DNA of 64,000 nt from Candidatus Scalindua sp. SCAELEC01 (GTDB lineage: Bacteria > Planctomycetota > Brocadiia > Brocadiales > Scalinduaceae): the NCBI GenBank assembly GCA_004282745.1, contig SHMT01000004.1, positions 1-64,000 on the forward strand. The letters are read 5' to 3'. This document shows positions 17,247 through 26,000 of the stretch, in pieces. Both the position numbers and the translations under genes were made by a program. How positions within the stretch are numbered: the first letter of the stretch is position 1; each line of letters begins with the position of its first letter. A model generated the notes under the pieces. The model was not told where the DNA came from and did not search any database. It saw nothing but the letters and a program-made list of their open reading frames with translations.

Positions 17247-18821
17247 CTACTTCCAGACGAGGTAATCTTCTATAGCAAGATAGTCAAGACCGCAGCCGAA
17301 AAATGTCATTATTGCATCGCGGGGTGTGCACACGATCGGTTGACCCGCCACATTGAAACTGGTATTAAGGAGAGCGGGAACTCCCGTAATCTTTTTGAAT
17401 TCATGTATCAAGTCCCAATACTTTGGAGAGATATCTTTTCTTACTGTCTGCACTCGTATGGTGTTATCCACATGCGTAGCTGACGCTATATCAGAAACTT
17501 TTTCCTCAATGGCCTGAAAGGCGATGATCATGAATGGCGAATTGTAGGGATTTTTCACATAATCATTGCAATCTTCTGCCAGAAATGATGGAGCGAAGGG
17601 CCTCCATGGTTCTCTCCCCTTTATGCTCTTGTTTACGATGTCCTTCATATCTCTGTTCTTTGGGTTTGCAAGGATGCTTCTCCCCCCAAGTGCCCTTGGA
17701 CCAAACTCCATCCTGCCTTGAAACCATCCTACCGTCTTATTCTCTGCAATCAATCCGGCAGTCTCTTTGGCTATATTATGAGACTGTTTGTAATTATTAA
17801 GCTTAAACTTCTTTAAGTTTTCCTCAACTTCGTTATTGGTGTAATCCGGACCATAATAGGGGTGTGTAAGGACAATATCTGGCCGGTGTCCCACGACATC
17901 CTTGTAAACACTGAGGGCGGCTCCTAGTGCCGTACCTATATCATGGGCCGCAGGTTGGACGAATATGTTATCAACATGTTCTGACCGTAAAAGAACTCCA
18001 TTCATAGAGCAGTTTAAGGCGCATCCACCCGACAGACAGAGGTTTCTCGACTTGGATTTAGTAAACAGATAAGAGTTCATCTGTAATACGACCCTCTCAA
18101 GTGTATGCTGCACCGTCGCGGCCATGTCTTTATGATGCTGGTTTAAGGGTTCCCCCTTTTTCCTAGGCTCAATACCGGAAAGGTATTTCTTAAAACCCTT
18201 TTTATCGATTACGGGTATAGGGCCATCCCAGTCGATGAAGCTGTATTCATCCTCAATCGGTTGTCCATAGGCGGCGAGACCCATGACCTTTCCCTCATCA
18301 CTATGAGATTGGAAACCCAGCACTCGTGTGATTTCACCGTACAGGTGACCCCAACTATTTCTGTTCGGAATTGATTTAAGTACCCTAAGCTTATCACCCT
18401 CTCCGATTGCCAGGATACCCGATTCACTGCCGCCATAACCATCCAGTGATATCACATTTGAATAATCATACCCGGAGACAAAATAGGAGCTTAATGCATG
18501 GGCAACATGATGGTTCACAAACCGTATCTTGTTCTCATCAAGGCTGAATGGCAGCTGTTTCAAGAGGAAATCCCATACCAATCTTTTTTTGTTATTTTTA
18601 AATTTTGAGGATTCCCATCCAATGGCAATATAATCAACATCATCCAATGTTACACCTGCCCTGTTGAGACAAAATTCTATAGACATGTTGGCTGGCACCC
18701 TCGGTGAATGCTTAAATCTATTAAACCTCTCCTCCTCTACCATAGCAACCAACTGGCCATCAACGAGGATACATGCTCCATTGTTCCACGAAATTGGATG
18801 GGTTATACCCAAAATAATCAT
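17247..18821 (-). CDS. NodU/CmcH-family carbamoyltransferase
   Basis: 524 residues. The N-terminal YrdC-like/ASKHA-fold half has ILGITHPISWNNGACILVDG, the metal-binding FVNHHVAHALSSYF and SLDGYGGSESG. The C-terminal half has LCLSGGCALNCSMNGVLL, FGPRALGGRSILANP and the terminal NTSFNVAGQPIVCTPRDAI. These enzymes move a carbamoyl group from carbamoyl phosphate to sugar hydroxyls via a carbamoyl-AMP intermediate. Its place in a glycan block suggests carbamoylation of a surface polysaccharide. Confidence 0.93.
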   Translation of the reverse strand: MIILGITHPISWNNGACILVDGQLVAMVEEERFNRFKHSPRVPANMSIEFCLNRAGVTLDDVDYIAIGWESSKFKNNKKRLVWDFLLKQLPFSLDENKIRFVNHHVAHALSSYFVSGYDYSNVISLDGYGGSESGILAIGEGDKLRVLKSIPNRNSWGHLYGEITRVLGFQSHSDEGKVMGLAAYGQPIEDEYSFIDWDGPIPVIDKKGFKKYLSGIEPRKKGEPLNQHHKDMAATVQHTLERVVLQMNSYLFTKSKSRNLCLSGGCALNCSMNGVLLRSEHVDNIFVQPAAHDIGTALGAALSVYKDVVGHRPDIVLTHPYYGPDYTNNEVEENLKKFKLNNYKQSHNIAKETAGLIAENKTVGWFQGRMEFGPRALGGRSILANPKNRDMKDIVNKSIKGREPWRPFAPSFLAEDCNDYVKNPYNSPFMIIAFQAIEEKVSDIASATHVDNTIRVQTVRKDISPKYWDLIHEFKKITGVPALLNTSFNVAGQPIVCTPRDAIMTFFGCGLDYLAIEDYLVWK

Positions 18822-18842
18822 ACTATTACTCCTTCTTTAATG

Positions 18843-19700
18843 TTATCTCTTTTCTGCCCAGACCCTAAGTCTGTGGCCTTTTTTTGTCAAAGGGATAATG
18901 GGGGATATCATTTTTTCCGACATCTTCAACAACACATCTTTTATCAATCCAGCATGATGGTCCTTTAACTTTATATGAAAACCTTTAGTATATATGTCTA
19001 TAGTGGTAAAACCACACTTTTCAAGAAGACTTTTTAAGGTTTTTGGCGTAAAGAGGACGACATGGTGCTTCCCATCAAAGTAAATCCACTCTTTTCCGCA
19101 GAGAGTGACAGAAAAACTATCAAAATTTGTTGTTGAGACGGTTAAGAGTCCTCCCTCCCTGAGAAGTAGACGCGTTTTAGCAAGGAATTGAGAGGGTGCT
19201 GGAATATGCTCTATAATATTGTTCAGTCTGATTACGTCAAACGACGAGGGTGGTAGATTTGAATCCTCTAGTTTTCCAAAAAATATGTCAAGATCGTACA
19301 GCTCTTTACCATATTTCCCGATTTCTTGAACAGTCTCAATCCCTTTTATTTTCCAACCACAGTTCCGTGCAGCATACAAAAAACCGCCGAATGAACATCC
19401 AATATCGAGAATCCTATTGAGCTTTCTGTATCTCTCCATCTTTTTTATTTCAGTAGAAAATATTTTCTGTCTCTTGGGAGAATAGGCTCTTTCGAAAAGA
19501 TTCTTTATAAAAGTATCAGCATCTGCACCGGAGGTATAAAAACTATCTAACGTCTCTTGAGAATCCTCCAGCCGGGGATTGACATAGATTAAGCCACACG
19601 AATTACATTGTACGTGGTTGTAACCATCTTTGACAAAGAGGAGAGTTGTTTCATCACTGTTGCATAGGTTACAATTTGTGTATTTTATTGTCTTACTCAT
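18843..19700 (-). CDS. Zinc-ribbon class I methyltransferase
   Basis: 285 residues. An N-terminal zinc-binding segment CNLCNSDE...CNSCGLIYVNPRLED (Methyltransf_13-like) precedes the SAM site ILDIGCSFGGFLYAARNCGW, the segment FDVIRLNNIIEHIP and TRLLLREGGLLTVSTTN. Such proteins methylate sugar nucleotides or glycan residues. The start ATG (19698-19700) directly touches element C4, with no clear ribosome-binding site, so translation must start from element-derived sequence or the natural start was lost. Confidence 0.83.
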   Translation of the reverse strand: MSKTIKYTNCNLCNSDETTLLFVKDGYNHVQCNSCGLIYVNPRLEDSQETLDSFYTSGADADTFIKNLFERAYSPKRQKIFSTEIKKMERYRKLNRILDIGCSFGGFLYAARNCGWKIKGIETVQEIGKYGKELYDLDIFFGKLEDSNLPPSSFDVIRLNNIIEHIPAPSQFLAKTRLLLREGGLLTVSTTNFDSFSVTLCGKEWIYFDGKHHVVLFTPKTLKSLLEKCGFTTIDIYTKGFHIKLKDHHAGLIKDVLLKMSEKMISPIIPLTKKGHRLRVWAEKR

Positions 19701-19809
19701 ATACTAAAACCAAATCTTGGTGAAGGTATCCCCGGACAGAAATCGCCGAGGACTTTACTCGCTCCGTTTTTTCTCGGATTTTATCCGAAAACCATTATGA
19801 AATGAGTAT
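19701..19809. repeat. Family C inverted-repeat element (copy C4)
   Basis: 109 bp from ATACTAAAACCAAATCTTGG to CATTATGAAATGAGTAT, the shortest complete family member with an interior. It abuts the methyltransferase start codon on the minus strand. Confidence 0.75.
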
Positions 19810-20120
19810 AGTACTCTTCAACTGTCGAGAGTGGACCTTCTCTTGGATTCCGTACCCAACTTGTCTCGTGACCTCATAAAAAACCGAGATAAAAGGTTAC
19901 TCAATTCTAGGGAAAAACAGGAAGGATGCTATCATGATCACAAAATGAACGCAAATAAATTCCACACTACTAAATCTTTGTGCATGACGACCTTCTGCAC
20001 GTATGAAGAGGCTGATTGTGGAATTCTTAAGGCTATACCTTAATTGCTGTTGCTGAAAGGGGATGATTTCTCACCGTGGAAACTAGCTGTAACAATTTAA
20101 CATCTGTACGGATATTAAAT
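19810..20120. other. Intergenic, no recognisable content
   Basis: Apart from an open plus-strand frame of 70 codons at 19831-20043 with unconvincing composition and no ribosome-binding site, nothing is visible between C4 and the end of the phosphatase gene. Confidence 0.4.
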
Positions 20121-20858
20121 TTACCCTGTGTCTTCTTTTGCTTCTGTTTGTAATGTGACGATCTCTCGAGGGTTTTTAAAGACGAGGTCTTCAGCCTCTT
20201 CCTTCCCTATAATCTGGGATGCTTTTTCTAGGGCCTTTGATAGTATAGGAGGTCTGTTGCGGGTTGAGTGTGCGTCTGAAGCAATGAAGTGTACGATCTT
20301 GCGCTTTAAAAACCGTTCGGCGCACTTCCTCTCTCTTGAACCAAAAAAACCGGTTATACTCTGGGCTGTCACCTGGACCATTACACCGGAATCAACCAAT
20401 TTCTCTAATGATTTAGGGTTTTTCTGAAAGAACGATGTCCTTTCAGCGTGTGCAATGATTGGAATAATACCCAATGATTGAATGTTGAATATGAGTCTTT
20501 CAGTCCCTGGTGGGATAAAGAAAAAGGGGAGTTCAAGGAGAATATGTTTCCTGTTATTATTTATCGTCAAGGCATCACCATTTTCGATACCTTCTAACAA
20601 TCTCTCATTCACGTGCAGCTCTGCTCCGGGTAGTATCTTCAAATCGATGCAAGCTTCCTGTAATTCAAGATTAAGTGCCTCAACTGCTTTAAGGATGTTT
20701 TCACCCTTTGCTTCATAAACCCCATCTTTTGAGTGTGGTGTTGCAACGATTGTTGAAATCCCGTCACTTGCCGCAACCTTACACATCTCAATTGATTCCT
20801 CAATCGTCTTTGGACCATCATCCAGAGAGGGGAGTATATGAGCGTGTATGTCTATCAT
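20121..20858 (-). CDS. CpsB/YwqE-type PHP-domain protein-tyrosine phosphatase
   Basis: 245 residues starting MIDIHAHILPSLDDGPKTIE. The HxH metal motif, VATPHSKDGVYE, LPGAELHVNE, IIAHAERTSFF and IASDAHSTRNRPP are the ordered metal ligands of the bacterial tyrosine phosphatases CpsB/Wzb-like PHP. These control capsule polymerisation by dephosphorylating the BY-kinase CpsD. No kinase is in the window. It is probably the regulatory end of the polysaccharide block. Confidence 0.9.
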   Translation of the reverse strand: MIDIHAHILPSLDDGPKTIEESIEMCKVAASDGISTIVATPHSKDGVYEAKGENILKAVEALNLELQEACIDLKILPGAELHVNERLLEGIENGDALTINNNRKHILLELPFFFIPPGTERLIFNIQSLGIIPIIAHAERTSFFQKNPKSLEKLVDSGVMVQVTAQSITGFFGSRERKCAERFLKRKIVHFIASDAHSTRNRPPILSKALEKASQIIGKEEAEDLVFKNPREIVTLQTEAKEDTG

Positions 20859-20877
20859 AATTTTAAAGGTGTTAATT

Positions 20878-21025
20878 AGTGTTTGAACGAAAACTACTCA
20901 TCTACTGCGTTGCTGTAATAATTTCGTAATCCTCAAGTACTTGAGTACGTTCCGGTTACTCAATTATTACGCGCCTTGTACCTGAGCAGTTTTCGTTCAA
21001 ACACAGGGTTTCCGTTCAAACACTA
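20878..21025. repeat. Family B inverted-repeat element (copy B3)
   Basis: TAGTGTTTGAACGAAAACTA at the left and GTTCAAACACTA at the right, with the internal second end GTTCAAACACAGGGTTTCCG. The palindromic core is TCAAGTACTTGAGTACG. It is upstream of the phosphatase start. Confidence 0.8.
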
Positions 21026-21142
21026 ATTAGCTGTCAGTGTTTAAAATGTTTCTGTTTCGTTGCTATTGCTTTGTTGTAAGACGAGTTGAAACTTATTGCT
21101 TTTTCTGTTGGTTCCTGCGGTTTCTGCCGGAGTTGACTACAT

Positions 21143-21291
21143 TAGTGTTTGGATGAAAACTACCCATCTACTGCGTTGCTGTAATAATTTCGTAATCCTC
21201 AAGTACAATTGTACGTTCCGGTTACGATATTGTTATGCGCCTTGTACCTGGGCACTTTTCATCCAAACACAGGGTTTTCGTTCAGACACTA
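21143..21291. repeat. Family B inverted-repeat element (copy B4)
   Basis: 149 bp, same structure as B3 (TAGTGTTTGGATGAAAACTA to TTCAGACACTA), core AAGTACAATTGTACG. It is only 117 bases from B3 in the same orientation. Confidence 0.8.
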
Positions 21292-21431
21292 CATTAAGTT
21301 TACTCAGATTTCATTATTTCTAACATAAAAAACCTTAGATAGCTATCGGTTTTTTAATTGAAAAGATATTTGCATGAACAAAACTTCTGTTACATTAAAT
21401 TGCCTTGCTCACTTTGTCATACTTTGTCATA

Positions 21432-21460
21432 TTGACAAACTCAATATCTAGGTATAAGAT
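21432..21460 (+). promoter_or_regulatory. Sigma-70-type promoter for the PilJ gene
   Basis: TTGACA at 21432-21437 and TAAGAT at 21455-21460 with a 17-base spacer. Transcription would start near 21467 and give a leader of about 175 bases. Confidence 0.45.
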
Positions 21461-21492
21461 CTGGAACAAATAGGTTCAACAAATAAGTATCC

Positions 21493-21566
21493 GGCATGGG
21501 CAAAACCTGAAAATCGGCTCCCTCTGCCCATTCGGGTAATGCAGAGGGGGCACCTAAGGTGATATA
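21493..21566 (+). ncRNA. Candidate structured leader RNA, class unknown
   Basis: Within the long leader lies GGCATGGGCAAAACC, then an A-rich GAAAATCGG, a hairpin with perfect arms CCCTCTGC (21520-21527) and GCAGAGGG (21541-21548) with an inner CCC/GGG pair, and a small CACC/GGTG hairpin (21551-21560). The GGGCAAAACC string recalls c-di-GMP-I riboswitches, but the rest of that consensus (GACGCAAAGCC) is missing. It is best treated as unclassified. Confidence 0.3.
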
Positions 21567-21642
21567 AAGTAAAAGATACTAAAAAAGAGCGGTGTTATAC
21601 CTTGGGAATGAAAAATTAACTTAGAATTGAAAGGATAGGGAA

Positions 21643-22464
21643 ATGAAAAGTGCAATTGTAGTTTCTGTTTTTATGTTTTTTACCCTTACGCAGGTACATG
21701 CGTTGACTATAGAAAATACAGAACAAGCCATAAATAATAGTGGAAAAACGAGGATGTTATCAATGAGGATGGCAAATTTATACGGAATTCAAGTCCTAAA
21801 AGAGTATCCCACAGGAAGAAAGCAACTTGCGAAAAAGCATTTAAGTGATGCTAAAAAGAGAATTGATGAAATCTATACGGGGTTACTTGAGTATTCTCCT
21901 GTTGCAAATAGTCAGGAATTAACAAAAGTGACTAAGTCTGCTCAAAAAAATTGGCTTCAGCTTGAAAAGTTGCTTTCTCAAGAACCAACAAAGGAGAGTT
22001 TTTTCGATATCTTGCATGCAAGCGATGAACTACTTGAAGAAAATGAGATCATGACCTCATATATGGAATCCCTCTCTCCTGTACCGCTATCGGAAATTAT
22101 TAATATTGCAGGTCGGCAGCGGATGTACTCTCAGAAATTATCACGTGATTATCTTGCTGCGAGCATGGATGTCGACAAATCGTATCGAATAGATTTAATG
22201 CTAGATGCTGCTGTTGAATTTGAAAGTACTATGCTAACACTGGAGGGCGCTTTTGAAAACACATCTGAGATAATGGGACTTATAAATTCTATTACCAAAA
22301 TGGAATGGAGAAAAGTCTACAAAGCTGCGACTGAATGTATTGAGAGTAATGGTACCAAATTTAATATACCATTGATGCTCAAATTTTGTGACACACTTCT
22401 GGATAAGACTAACCGGCTAACAATGCTCTATATGATTCTTTCGAACCAAAGTACTACTGAATAA
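21643..22464 (+). CDS. Exported double PilJ-domain protein
   Basis: 273 residues with a signal peptide (SAIVVSVFMFFTLTQVHA) and two PilJ-type N-terminal sensor modules. The first has NNSGKTRMLSMRMANLYG (about 31-48) and the second IINIAGRQRMYSQKLSRDYL (about 151-170). This four-helix module occurs in nitrate/ligand-sensing receptors and PilJ chemoreceptors. There is no signalling domain and no anchor, so it may be a free periplasmic ligand-binding protein. The second half is almost identical to the matching part of the protein at 23513-25789, showing a local duplication. A good ribosome site (AAAGGATAGGG) precedes the start. Confidence 0.85.
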   Translation: MKSAIVVSVFMFFTLTQVHALTIENTEQAINNSGKTRMLSMRMANLYGIQVLKEYPTGRKQLAKKHLSDAKKRIDEIYTGLLEYSPVANSQELTKVTKSAQKNWLQLEKLLSQEPTKESFFDILHASDELLEENEIMTSYMESLSPVPLSEIINIAGRQRMYSQKLSRDYLAASMDVDKSYRIDLMLDAAVEFESTMLTLEGAFENTSEIMGLINSITKMEWRKVYKAATECIESNGTKFNIPLMLKFCDTLLDKTNRLTMLYMILSNQSTTE

Positions 22465-22520
22465 GCTACGCGTATCGATTTAATAGTTAAAAATATGAAA
22501 CTAACATGGTAAACTTCCTT

Positions 22521-22544
22521 AAAACTGGGTAAATCACCAGTTTT
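22521..22544. terminator. Hairpin terminator after the PilJ gene
   Basis: AAAACTGG and CCAGTTTT form a perfect 8-bp stem with an 8-base loop, followed by few T residues. It lies between the PilJ gene and the heme-protein gene. Confidence 0.4.
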
Positions 22545-22609
22545 GCATGCACTTGTGTACCAAAGAGTAGAAAATTTACAATATTTTTTGATAATAAAGG
22601 AGCAATTTA

Positions 22610-23389
22610 ATGTTTAGAGGATTAATGCACAAGGGATTAGTTTTAGTGTTTTCCATTGTTATATCATCCGCTTGTCTCTTTGCTGAAGACGAAAAGGCTT
22701 TCGAAAAGCGGGCTGAACTTGCCGCTAAGTTACTTGTTTCCTGCCGTGCTATTATTGCCCAAAATCAGGATTTATTTAACGATCCTGCAAAAGGCGATAA
22801 AGGGTTCACTGGCGATATCTATGTATCCAAGGTCCAGAAACATTTTAAGGATGCAACAGGTGTGGATGTTTCTGTAAATGACGCAACTTCTACAGATCCT
22901 ATAAAAAAGATCCTTGGTATTCTCCTTGTGTCTTCAAAAACAGTAATTGATGAAAACCAGAACGTACTTAATATGAAGGGGAGAGGATTTAAGAAACTGA
23001 TTCCTGCAATTATTGGGAGACGTACCGGTTATAAATATAATAAGGCATTGGGAGCAGGCTATAACCTCAAACAGACGAGTCTTCAATTCAGAAATCCCGC
23101 GAACCATCCCGATTCCTATGAAAAGGAGGTACTTAAAGAGTTTGAGACCAACGGTTACCCAATAGGGAAAGGAAAAGGAGAGATTGTTACTAATAATGAT
23201 GGATCAAAGACATACCGTTATATGTTACCTCTTTATGTTACCTCTGCTTGTCTCAAATGTCATGGAGGTCCAAAGGGAGAGAGAGACATTTCTCATAAAA
23301 TCAAAGAGGGGTATAAGGAAGGGGAGATACGAGGAGCCATTAGTTTGAAATTCCCTTACCTTTCTGAGGATCTAAAAAATTCAAAGTAG
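22610..23389 (+). CDS. Periplasmic DUF3365 (Tll0287-like) c-type heme protein
   Basis: 259 residues. A signal peptide (VLVFSIVISSACLFA) is followed by the DUF3365 fold and one heme c motif CLKCH in TSACLKCHGGPKGERD. FRNPANHPD and YRYMLPLYVTSACLKCHGG are typical family strings. DUF3365 domains act as redox or NO/O2-responsive heme sensors. Here it stands free without a transmitter, flanked by two PilJ-domain proteins, which suggests a shared sensing or binding task. The start has an AAAGGAG site. Confidence 0.88.
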   Translation: MFRGLMHKGLVLVFSIVISSACLFAEDEKAFEKRAELAAKLLVSCRAIIAQNQDLFNDPAKGDKGFTGDIYVSKVQKHFKDATGVDVSVNDATSTDPIKKILGILLVSSKTVIDENQNVLNMKGRGFKKLIPAIIGRRTGYKYNKALGAGYNLKQTSLQFRNPANHPDSYEKEVLKEFETNGYPIGKGKGEIVTNNDGSKTYRYMLPLYVTSACLKCHGGPKGERDISHKIKEGYKEGEIRGAISLKFPYLSEDLKNSK

Positions 23390-23512
23390 GTATTCTGGCA
23401 CAGATAAATGTTTACTTTTTTGACAAGCAAGAGATTGTTTTCTGACAATTTAGCAAGTGATAACAATGCTGTATTTTAAGCTGAAACATGATAACAAGAG
23501 GAGGGAGTGCAG

Positions 23513-25789
23513 ATGACTCATGTAAACAGAGATATAATCTATTATCCTTTAATAATTTTATTTCTTACCTATTGTATGCAAGGGTGTGACAATAAAGAAA
23601 TTGATACAAACCCAACGAAACAGAACATATCATCTTCAGTTGTTGACGAACAGGTTGCCACTCCACAAAAGAGAATTCTTGAAGACGATGCTATAAAAAA
23701 AATTGAAGATTTCATTGTGTCCGATCCAAATAATTATGAAGCGTATTGCAACTTAGGATACTTATATGAAGGAAAAATTATGCTTAAGGATGCATTAGAG
23801 GCATACACAAAGGCATCTGAGCTTAATCCATCCTCCGTTGAACCTCTTATTGGACAGGGAAGAATTTTAAACAAAAACAAGGAATATAACAAAGCGATAT
23901 CTGTCTTTGAAAATGCCATTGAAATAAACCCGAAAAAAATGGAGATATATTATTATCTAGGCAATGCTTATGCTAAGACAGGAAAACCGGATGATGCTAT
24001 ATCATTGTGGCAAAAGGCAATAGAGAATAATCAGGATACATCAAACATTCTATACTTAAGTGGTCTTATATGCAAAAACAAGGGAGACTTTGAAAATGCA
24101 GAAGCTTTTTTTAAAAAAGCACTTGAGATTGATCCTGAATTGGTTGTAGTACATAAAGTCCTTGACGCCCTGTATAATTCTAAGGGAATGCATGGGGAAG
24201 CATTCCGCCATGCGGAAATTTACAGAAGCAAGTTTGCGCCTCTTCTTCCGATAACCCTTCCTGAAGATCCAACAACTACTGTTGAGGGACAGGTAGTTAC
24301 TAATGACGAACGTGTAACGAGTACCTCAGAAAGTAATATTTTATGGAGCGCTTTGCCTGAACATGCAAGAGCAACTCAAAAAGAACTGACAACTGTTAAG
24401 ACCAAAAAAAGTCAAATATTAATGATTCGTGATATATATGATGCACTAAATTTTAGTGGAAAAACCAGGATGCTATCGATGCGGATGACTAATTTATACG
24501 GAGTTCAAGTCCTAAATGATTTTCCTGCCGGGAAAAAGCAACTTGCTAAAAATCATCTAACCGATGCGAAACGGTTAATAAGTGAAATCTATAAGATGTT
24601 ATTGGCGTATGGACCTGTTGAAAAGAGTTTGGTATTAACTCAAGCGGTAAAGTCTGCCCAAGTAAATTGGCATCAGCTCGAAAAGTTACTTTCTCAACCA
24701 CCAACCAGGGAGAGATTTTCTGATGTTTTGGGTGCAAGCGATAAACTGCTTGAAGCAAATGAGATGATGACATCATATATGGAATCCCTCTCTCCTGTAC
24801 CTCTATCGGAAATCATTAATATTGCAGGTCGACAGCGGATGTACTCTCAGAAATTGTCACGTGATTATCTTGCTGCGAGCATGGATGTTGATAAAGAGTA
24901 TAGAATGGATTTAATGGTAGATGCTGCAGTTGAATTTGAAAGTACCATGTTAGCATTGGAAGGTGCTTCTGAAAACACACCCAGCATCAATGGGCTTATA
25001 AATTCTATTACTAAAATGGAATGGAGGAAAGTTTACAAAGTAGCGACAGAATGTATTGAGAGTAATGGTACAAAATTCAATGTACCATTGATGGTAAGAT
25101 TTTGTGATACACTTCTGGATAAAACGGACCGATTAACAAAACTTTATACGGATCTTTCTCACGATAGCGTTAAGTCAGAAGTTGATTTGGAACTGCCCAA
25201 AACACTCTCCCACCCAATTAATGAAAAAAGTGACAGAGAGAGTGAAGAGGTGCAAGAGTTAGAAGCTGCGGATATACAACCACAACAGGAGCTAGAGTCG
25301 TTGCCAAGCAAATCAGAGCTGTATTTGACTTACTCAAAAGTTAACGAAATATTAGATAATGGTCGGCCACGGAAGTACACGGATAATATGTTTGATGTAA
25401 AAACAGTTAACAGGGGTAAAGTAGTCAATGATCAAGCTACTGGTTTAATGTGGCAGCAGTCCGGTTCTTCTCAGATGACTTTTACAGATGCAGAGGCGTA
25501 TGTTATACATTTAAATAGTGAACTATTTGCGGGTTACAGCGATTGGCGTTTACCGACCCTTGAGGAGGCAGTAACGTTATTAGAGAAGACGAAAAAGAAA
25601 GTTGATATTCTTGGTGATCCTTCTCTCTATATAGAAAAAGAGTTCGGTGCTTATCAGGAAAGAATATGGACTGCAGATCTCTATAATGCATCTTTTGTCT
25701 GGGGTGTTGATTTTGTCCATGGAGGTTGTAGCTACTACAACAACAACTACGAAAACTTTGTCAGGGCTGTTCGTATTATTGATCTATAA
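23513..25789 (+). CDS. TPR / double-PilJ / DUF1566 lipoprotein
   Basis: About 758 residues, starting at ATG 23513 after GGAGGG. A signal peptide with lipobox (LTYCMQGC) is followed by TPRs (about 60-210), two PilJ modules (NFSGKTRMLSMRMTNLYG about 326; IINIAGRQRMYSQKLSRDYL about 448) and a C-terminal DUF1566 domain (DQATGLMWQQSG, YSDWRLPTLEEAVTLLE, RIWTADLYNASFVWGVDF). The last 25 residues (GCSYYNNNYENFVRAVRII) are rich in Asn/Tyr encoded by AAC/TAC, which resembles a variable region of diversity-generating retroelement targets. It is probably an outer-membrane or periplasmic lipoprotein that binds ligand or partner through DUF1566. Confidence 0.85.
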   Translation: MTHVNRDIIYYPLIILFLTYCMQGCDNKEIDTNPTKQNISSSVVDEQVATPQKRILEDDAIKKIEDFIVSDPNNYEAYCNLGYLYEGKIMLKDALEAYTKASELNPSSVEPLIGQGRILNKNKEYNKAISVFENAIEINPKKMEIYYYLGNAYAKTGKPDDAISLWQKAIENNQDTSNILYLSGLICKNKGDFENAEAFFKKALEIDPELVVVHKVLDALYNSKGMHGEAFRHAEIYRSKFAPLLPITLPEDPTTTVEGQVVTNDERVTSTSESNILWSALPEHARATQKELTTVKTKKSQILMIRDIYDALNFSGKTRMLSMRMTNLYGVQVLNDFPAGKKQLAKNHLTDAKRLISEIYKMLLAYGPVEKSLVLTQAVKSAQVNWHQLEKLLSQPPTRERFSDVLGASDKLLEANEMMTSYMESLSPVPLSEIINIAGRQRMYSQKLSRDYLAASMDVDKEYRMDLMVDAAVEFESTMLALEGASENTPSINGLINSITKMEWRKVYKVATECIESNGTKFNVPLMVRFCDTLLDKTDRLTKLYTDLSHDSVKSEVDLELPKTLSHPINEKSDRESEEVQELEAADIQPQQELESLPSKSELYLTYSKVNEILDNGRPRKYTDNMFDVKTVNRGKVVNDQATGLMWQQSGSSQMTFTDAEAYVIHLNSELFAGYSDWRLPTLEEAVTLLEKTKKKVDILGDPSLYIEKEFGAYQERIWTADLYNASFVWGVDFVHGGCSYYNNNYENFVRAVRIIDL

Positions 25790-25814
25790 TCTTATCATTT
25801 TAGCACACGATCCC

Positions 25815-26000
25815 TGTTATACCCATCACAAATTGGTTTTAGGTTTTCAGAACCCGATTTCATATGAAATTTAGACTTTTCTCAATCACAAAATCCTCGA
25901 CTTAGCATTACTAAGCCTCCGGTTTTGTTCAATCGAAAAATCAAAATTTCAAGTAAACTCCGGCCCAGAAATTCCTAAAACCATTTTGCAATAGGTATAT
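25815..26000. mobile_element. Family A miniature element (copy A3)
   Basis: From TACCCATCACAAATTGG to CCATTTTGCAATAGGTA, in reverse orientation to A1. It is flanked by TA on both sides and lies about 25 bases after the stop of the lipoprotein gene. The interior matches A1 and A2. Confidence 0.8.

Noticed and set aside
19831-20043. 70-codon plus-strand frame after element C4
   Set aside because: There is no ribosome-binding site, and the composition is unlike protein. Probably chance.
21493-21566. Assignment of the leader to the c-di-GMP-I riboswitch
   Set aside because: Only GGGCAAAACC matches; the GACGCAAAGCC block and the P3 consensus are missing.
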